DNA of 16,670 bases from Novosphingobium sp. Lineage in GTDB: Bacteria; Pseudomonadota; Alphaproteobacteria; Sphingomonadales; Sphingomonadaceae. Location: NCBI GenBank assembly GCA_020853995.1, contig JADYXV010000192.1, forward strand, positions 1-16,670. Reading direction: 5' to 3'. The notes beneath the pieces were generated by a model that searched no databases, was not told the origin of the DNA, and saw only the letters and a list, made by a program, of their open reading frames with translations. This document shows, piece by piece, positions 14,355 to 16,670 of this stretch. Position numbers and translations under genes: made by a program. Positions within the stretch are counted from its first letter, which is position 1; every line of letters starts with the position of its first letter.

Positions 14355-15394
14355 GCGCGACGTTGCTTGATACATTCACGCGGCTGATCACCAATACCGG
14401 ACCGATCAGCATCTCGCATTACATGGCCGAATCAAACGCGCATTATTACAACAGCCGTGATCCCCTGGGGACTGCGGGTGATTTCATCACAGCGCCTGAA
14501 ATCAGCCAGATGTTCGGTGAATTGATCGGGCTGTGGCTTGCCGACATGTGGATACGCGCCGGCCGCCCCGCTCCGGTCCATTACGTGGAACTTGGCCCCG
14601 GCCGTGGCACTCTGGCGCGCGATGCAATGGGTGCTGCCAAACGCTATGGCCTTATCCCTGTTGTCCATTTCGTTGAAACCAGCACAGCACTCAAAGCGCT
14701 TCAGCTTGAACTTCATCCCCAGGCTCGGTGGCACGCCGACTTGTCGACATTGCCGACTGACGGACCTCTCCTGATCGTAGCGAACGAATTTCTTGATGCC
14801 CTGCCTATCCGTCAGATGGTCCGCACTGGCGAAGGCTGGCGCGAACGCATGGTCGGCCTTGATCAGGATCGCCTCGTGCCCATCGCGGGTTCACAACTCA
14901 TGGACAATGCGGTCCCCCTCGCCTTGCGTGATGCCGCCGATGGGGCGATTCTGGAAACATCCCCGGCATCGGCTGCCATACTGTATGAAGTCTCCGGACG
15001 ATTGACAGCCCAAGGCGGTGCGGCCCTGTTCATCGATTATGGCTATACGCAACCGGCCTATGGCTCATCGTTGCAAGCAGTGCGGGACCACCGCAAGGTT
15101 GATCCCTTTGCCGCCCCGGGAGAGGCTGACCTTACGGCGCACGTTGATTTTTCGGTACTTTCGGCAATCGCACAATCACGCGATGTGCGCTGGCTTGGCA
15201 CAGTTGACCAAGGCAACTGGCTGCGCTCACTGGGAATCGATGCGCGCGCAGATGCGCTTGCCGCCTTCGCACCGTCCCACGCCGAGGCTGTCTACGCAGC
15301 ACGTGACCGGCTGGTCGATGAACGGCAAATGGGCGCCCTGTTCAAAGTCATGGGCCTTGCCGGTCCCAAATGGCCCGACGGAGCCGGTTTTTAG
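14351..15394 (+). CDS. Class I SAM-dependent methyltransferase, MidA/NDUFAF7 family
   Basis: A 347-residue protein of the COG1565 family. Its mitochondrial member NDUFAF7/MidA methylates an arginine of a complex I subunit and is needed for complex I assembly. The conserved G-D-F-I-T-A-P-E-I-S-Q-M-F-G-E-L-I-G block is at 43-60. SAM-binding motif I, V-E-L-G-P-G-R-G, is at 79-86, followed by an acidic V-E-T-S motif and A-N-E-F-L-D-A-L-P near 140. ATG 14351 overlaps the lgt stop (ATGA), so the two are translationally coupled. An earlier in-frame start lies inside lgt and is rejected. Whether the bacterial protein modifies complex I is not established; the nearby petAB genes make a respiratory role attractive but prove nothing. 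Confidence 0.93.
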   Translation: MSATLLDTFTRLITNTGPISISHYMAESNAHYYNSRDPLGTAGDFITAPEISQMFGELIGLWLADMWIRAGRPAPVHYVELGPGRGTLARDAMGAAKRYGLIPVVHFVETSTALKALQLELHPQARWHADLSTLPTDGPLLIVANEFLDALPIRQMVRTGEGWRERMVGLDQDRLVPIAGSQLMDNAVPLALRDAADGAILETSPASAAILYEVSGRLTAQGGAALFIDYGYTQPAYGSSLQAVRDHRKVDPFAAPGEADLTAHVDFSVLSAIAQSRDVRWLGTVDQGNWLRSLGIDARADALAAFAPSHAEAVYAARDRLVDERQMGALFKVMGLAGPKWPDGAGF

Positions 15395-15525
15395 CGGATT
15401 TGAATGATCCGGCGCTCACGCCTGAAAGTCCGTATATAGACTCGGCTATCGGCGCCTTTTCCCACACCAAAATGCCTGTTGGCAAAGCTGGGGCTTTGCG
15501 TCTATCAGGCCTGCCAAGTGGGGGC

Positions 15526-15573
15526 TGGCACGATGCAATTGCGCGTGCCATGCCTTCGTGCGGATCGGGCACG
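15526..15573 (+). promoter_or_regulatory. Competing inverted repeats in the leader of petA
   Basis: In the 267-base stretch between the methyltransferase and petA, TGGCACG (15526-15532) pairs with CGTGCCA (15544-15550). A second GGCACG (15568-15573) can pair either with CGTGCC (15544-15549) or with CGTGC (15557-15561). Another perfect stem, GCAAAGC/GCTTTGC, lies at 15482-15499. No gene is supported in this stretch. Whether these act as an mRNA leader, attenuator or nothing is unknown. Confidence 0.3.
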
Positions 15574-15661
15574 CCTTCACGGGTTTTCTCGATTTTTATC
15601 CAGTGGGCAAGTTGGACCGCGCGCGATCCGCGTGCGCGGCGGCAGCAGGCAGGGAATTTCA

Positions 15662-16225
15662 ATGGCTGATGAGGCGAGCATCGACACTCTGGGCGTAACC
15701 GGAGAGGGCGTGCGCCGACGCGATTTTATCAATATCGCGGCGGTGAGTTTTGCGGGTGTTGGCGGCGCTGCCGTCATTCTCCCGTTGGTAAGTCAGATGG
15801 CGCCATCGGCGGACGTCTTGGCGCAAAGCTCGACAGAGATCGACATTTCGGCGATCCAGACGGGCCAGGCGATCAAGGCTGTCTTCCGCAAGCAGCCAGT
15901 GTTCATCCGTAATCTGAAACCGGAAGAAATCGCTTCTGCCGATCAGGTTGATGCAACTTCGCTGCGCGATCCGCAGACGCTGGAAGAACGCACCAAGGCC
16001 GGCAAGACCAACTGGCTTATCACGATGGGCGTTTGTACGCACCTCGGCTGCGTGCCGCTGGGCGCTGGCGAAGGCGAAGTGAAGGGCGAATTTGGCGGGT
16101 ATTTCTGCCCATGCCACGGTTCGCACTACGACACCGCCGGACGCATCCGCAAAGGCCCGGCACCCAAGAATCTTGAGGTGCCAGAGTATTCATTCATCTC
16201 CGACACTGTCGTGAAGATCGGCTGA
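15662..16225 (+). CDS. petA: Ubiquinol-cytochrome c reductase iron-sulfur subunit (Rieske protein)
   Basis: The Rieske [2Fe-2S] subunit of the cytochrome bc1 complex. It takes an electron from ubiquinol on the periplasmic side and passes it to cytochrome c1. It has 187 residues. An N-terminal twin-arginine-type signal anchor (R-R-R-D-F at 18-22, hydrophobic 23-43) tethers the protein to the inner membrane. The cluster boxes are C-T-H-L-G-C (Cys125, His127, Cys130) and C-P-C-H-G-S (Cys149, Cys151, His152). Cys125/His127 and Cys149/His152 are the expected metal ligands, with Cys130-Cys151 the stabilising disulfide. ATG 15662 follows an AGGGA site by about seven bases. Longer in-frame readings from 15479 are rejected because they add a non-homologous leader. 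petB follows after 11 bases, as in the usual petABC (fbc) operon. Confidence 0.98.
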   Translation: MADEASIDTLGVTGEGVRRRDFINIAAVSFAGVGGAAVILPLVSQMAPSADVLAQSSTEIDISAIQTGQAIKAVFRKQPVFIRNLKPEEIASADQVDATSLRDPQTLEERTKAGKTNWLITMGVCTHLGCVPLGAGEGEVKGEFGGYFCPCHGSHYDTAGRIRKGPAPKNLEVPEYSFISDTVVKIG

Positions 16226-16236
16226 GGACAGGACTT

Positions 16237-16670
16237 ATGAGCTTTCCCTGGGCGAACGAATACAAGCCAGGCAATGGCCTGACGCAGTGGCTTGACGAAA
16301 AGCTGCCCCTGCCCCGCTTTGTATACAACGCAGTGGGTGCCGGTTATCCGGTTCCCCGCAACCTGAACTACATGTGGAACTTCGGCGTACTCGCCGGGTT
16401 CTGTCTGGTGCTGCAAATCGTCACCGGCGTCGTCCTGGCGATGCATTATGCCGCAAACGCCGGCGTGGCGTTCGATTCTGTCGAACATATCATGCGGGAT
16501 GTGAACTGGGGCTGGATGATGCGCTATGCGCACGCCAACGGCGCCTCGGCGTTCTTTGTCGTGGTATATCTGCACATCTTCCGCGGCTTTTTCTACTCGT
16601 CGTACAAAGCGCCGCGTGAAATGATCTGGCTGCTCGGCGTCACCATCTTCCTGCTGATGATGGCCACCGC
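16237..16670 (+). CDS. petB: Cytochrome b of the bc1 complex, 5' part (cut by right edge)
   Basis: The first 144 residues of cytochrome b, the membrane core of the bc1 complex that holds hemes bL and bH and both quinone sites. The frame is open to the window end. It shows an amphipathic N-terminus, a first membrane helix (about 46-70, ending T-G-V-V-L-A-M-H-Y) and a second helix at about 100-120. His99 (R-Y-A-H-A-N-G) and His113 (Y-L-H-I-F-R-G) are 14 residues apart, the standard spacing of the paired heme ligands on this helix. The second pair of heme histidines lies beyond the edge. An AGGAC site lies upstream of ATG 16237. The gene is preceded by petA and would normally be followed by the cytochrome c1 gene. 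Confidence 0.97.
   Translation, partial: MSFPWANEYKPGNGLTQWLDEKLPLPRFVYNAVGAGYPVPRNLNYMWNFGVLAGFCLVLQIVTGVVLAMHYAANAGVAFDSVEHIMRDVNWGWMMRYAHANGASAFFVVVYLHIFRGFFYSSYKAPREMIWLLGVTIFLLMMAT

Noticed and set aside
15479..15661. N-terminal extension of the Rieske protein from an in-frame start at 15479
   Set aside because: The extension has no family resemblance, and ATG 15662 has a good ribosome site and puts the twin-arginine signal at the expected place.

Overview
The window looks like a chromosomal segment of an alphaproteobacterium, most likely a sphingomonad (Sphingomonadales). Grounds are the high GC content, frequent GTG/TTG starts, the character of the housekeeping proteins (PheST, GlnD, Lgt, MidA-type methyltransferase, petAB), and a bfd-bfr iron pair. 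The genus assignment is inference from general resemblance, not from a search. I see no mobile elements, CRISPR, tRNA or rRNA genes.

Left part (1-6446, all genes on the minus strand, read right to left): metA, then rpmI-rplT with a strong intrinsic terminator, then an AraC-type regulator, then pheS-pheT and an aldose-1-epimerase-like gene that runs off the left edge. pheS/pheT and pheT/epimerase overlap by four bases each, so they look like one translationally coupled operon. The usual rpmI-rplT-pheST grouping is split here by the terminator and the AraC gene.

The 308-base gap 6447-6754 is the most informative non-coding stretch. On the minus strand it holds a promoter, then an RNA whose fold and key bases match the SAM-I/SAM-IV riboswitch superfamily, then a hairpin that can cover the metA start region. 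On the plus strand it holds the promoter region of bfd, with two copies of a TGCGA-N5-TCGCA-like inverted repeat. A third copy lies upstream of bfr. bfd (58 aa) and bfr (bacterioferritin) form an iron storage and release pair.

Middle (7523-13288): yqgE (minus) diverges from a two-gene plus-strand unit, a 67-aa two-helix membrane protein overlapping an AhpD-like CxxC protein. A perfect FNR/FixK-type box lies between them. glnD (PII uridylyltransferase) and a class I acyl-CoA/acid ligase follow on the minus strand.

Right part (13443-16670, plus strand): lgt and a MidA/NDUFAF7-type methyltransferase overlap by four bases. A 267-base leader with competing inverted repeats precedes petA (Rieske protein), and petB (cytochrome b) is cut by the right edge. 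Overall this is mostly core metabolism, translation and respiration. The points of interest are regulatory RNAs and operators rather than a new gene system.
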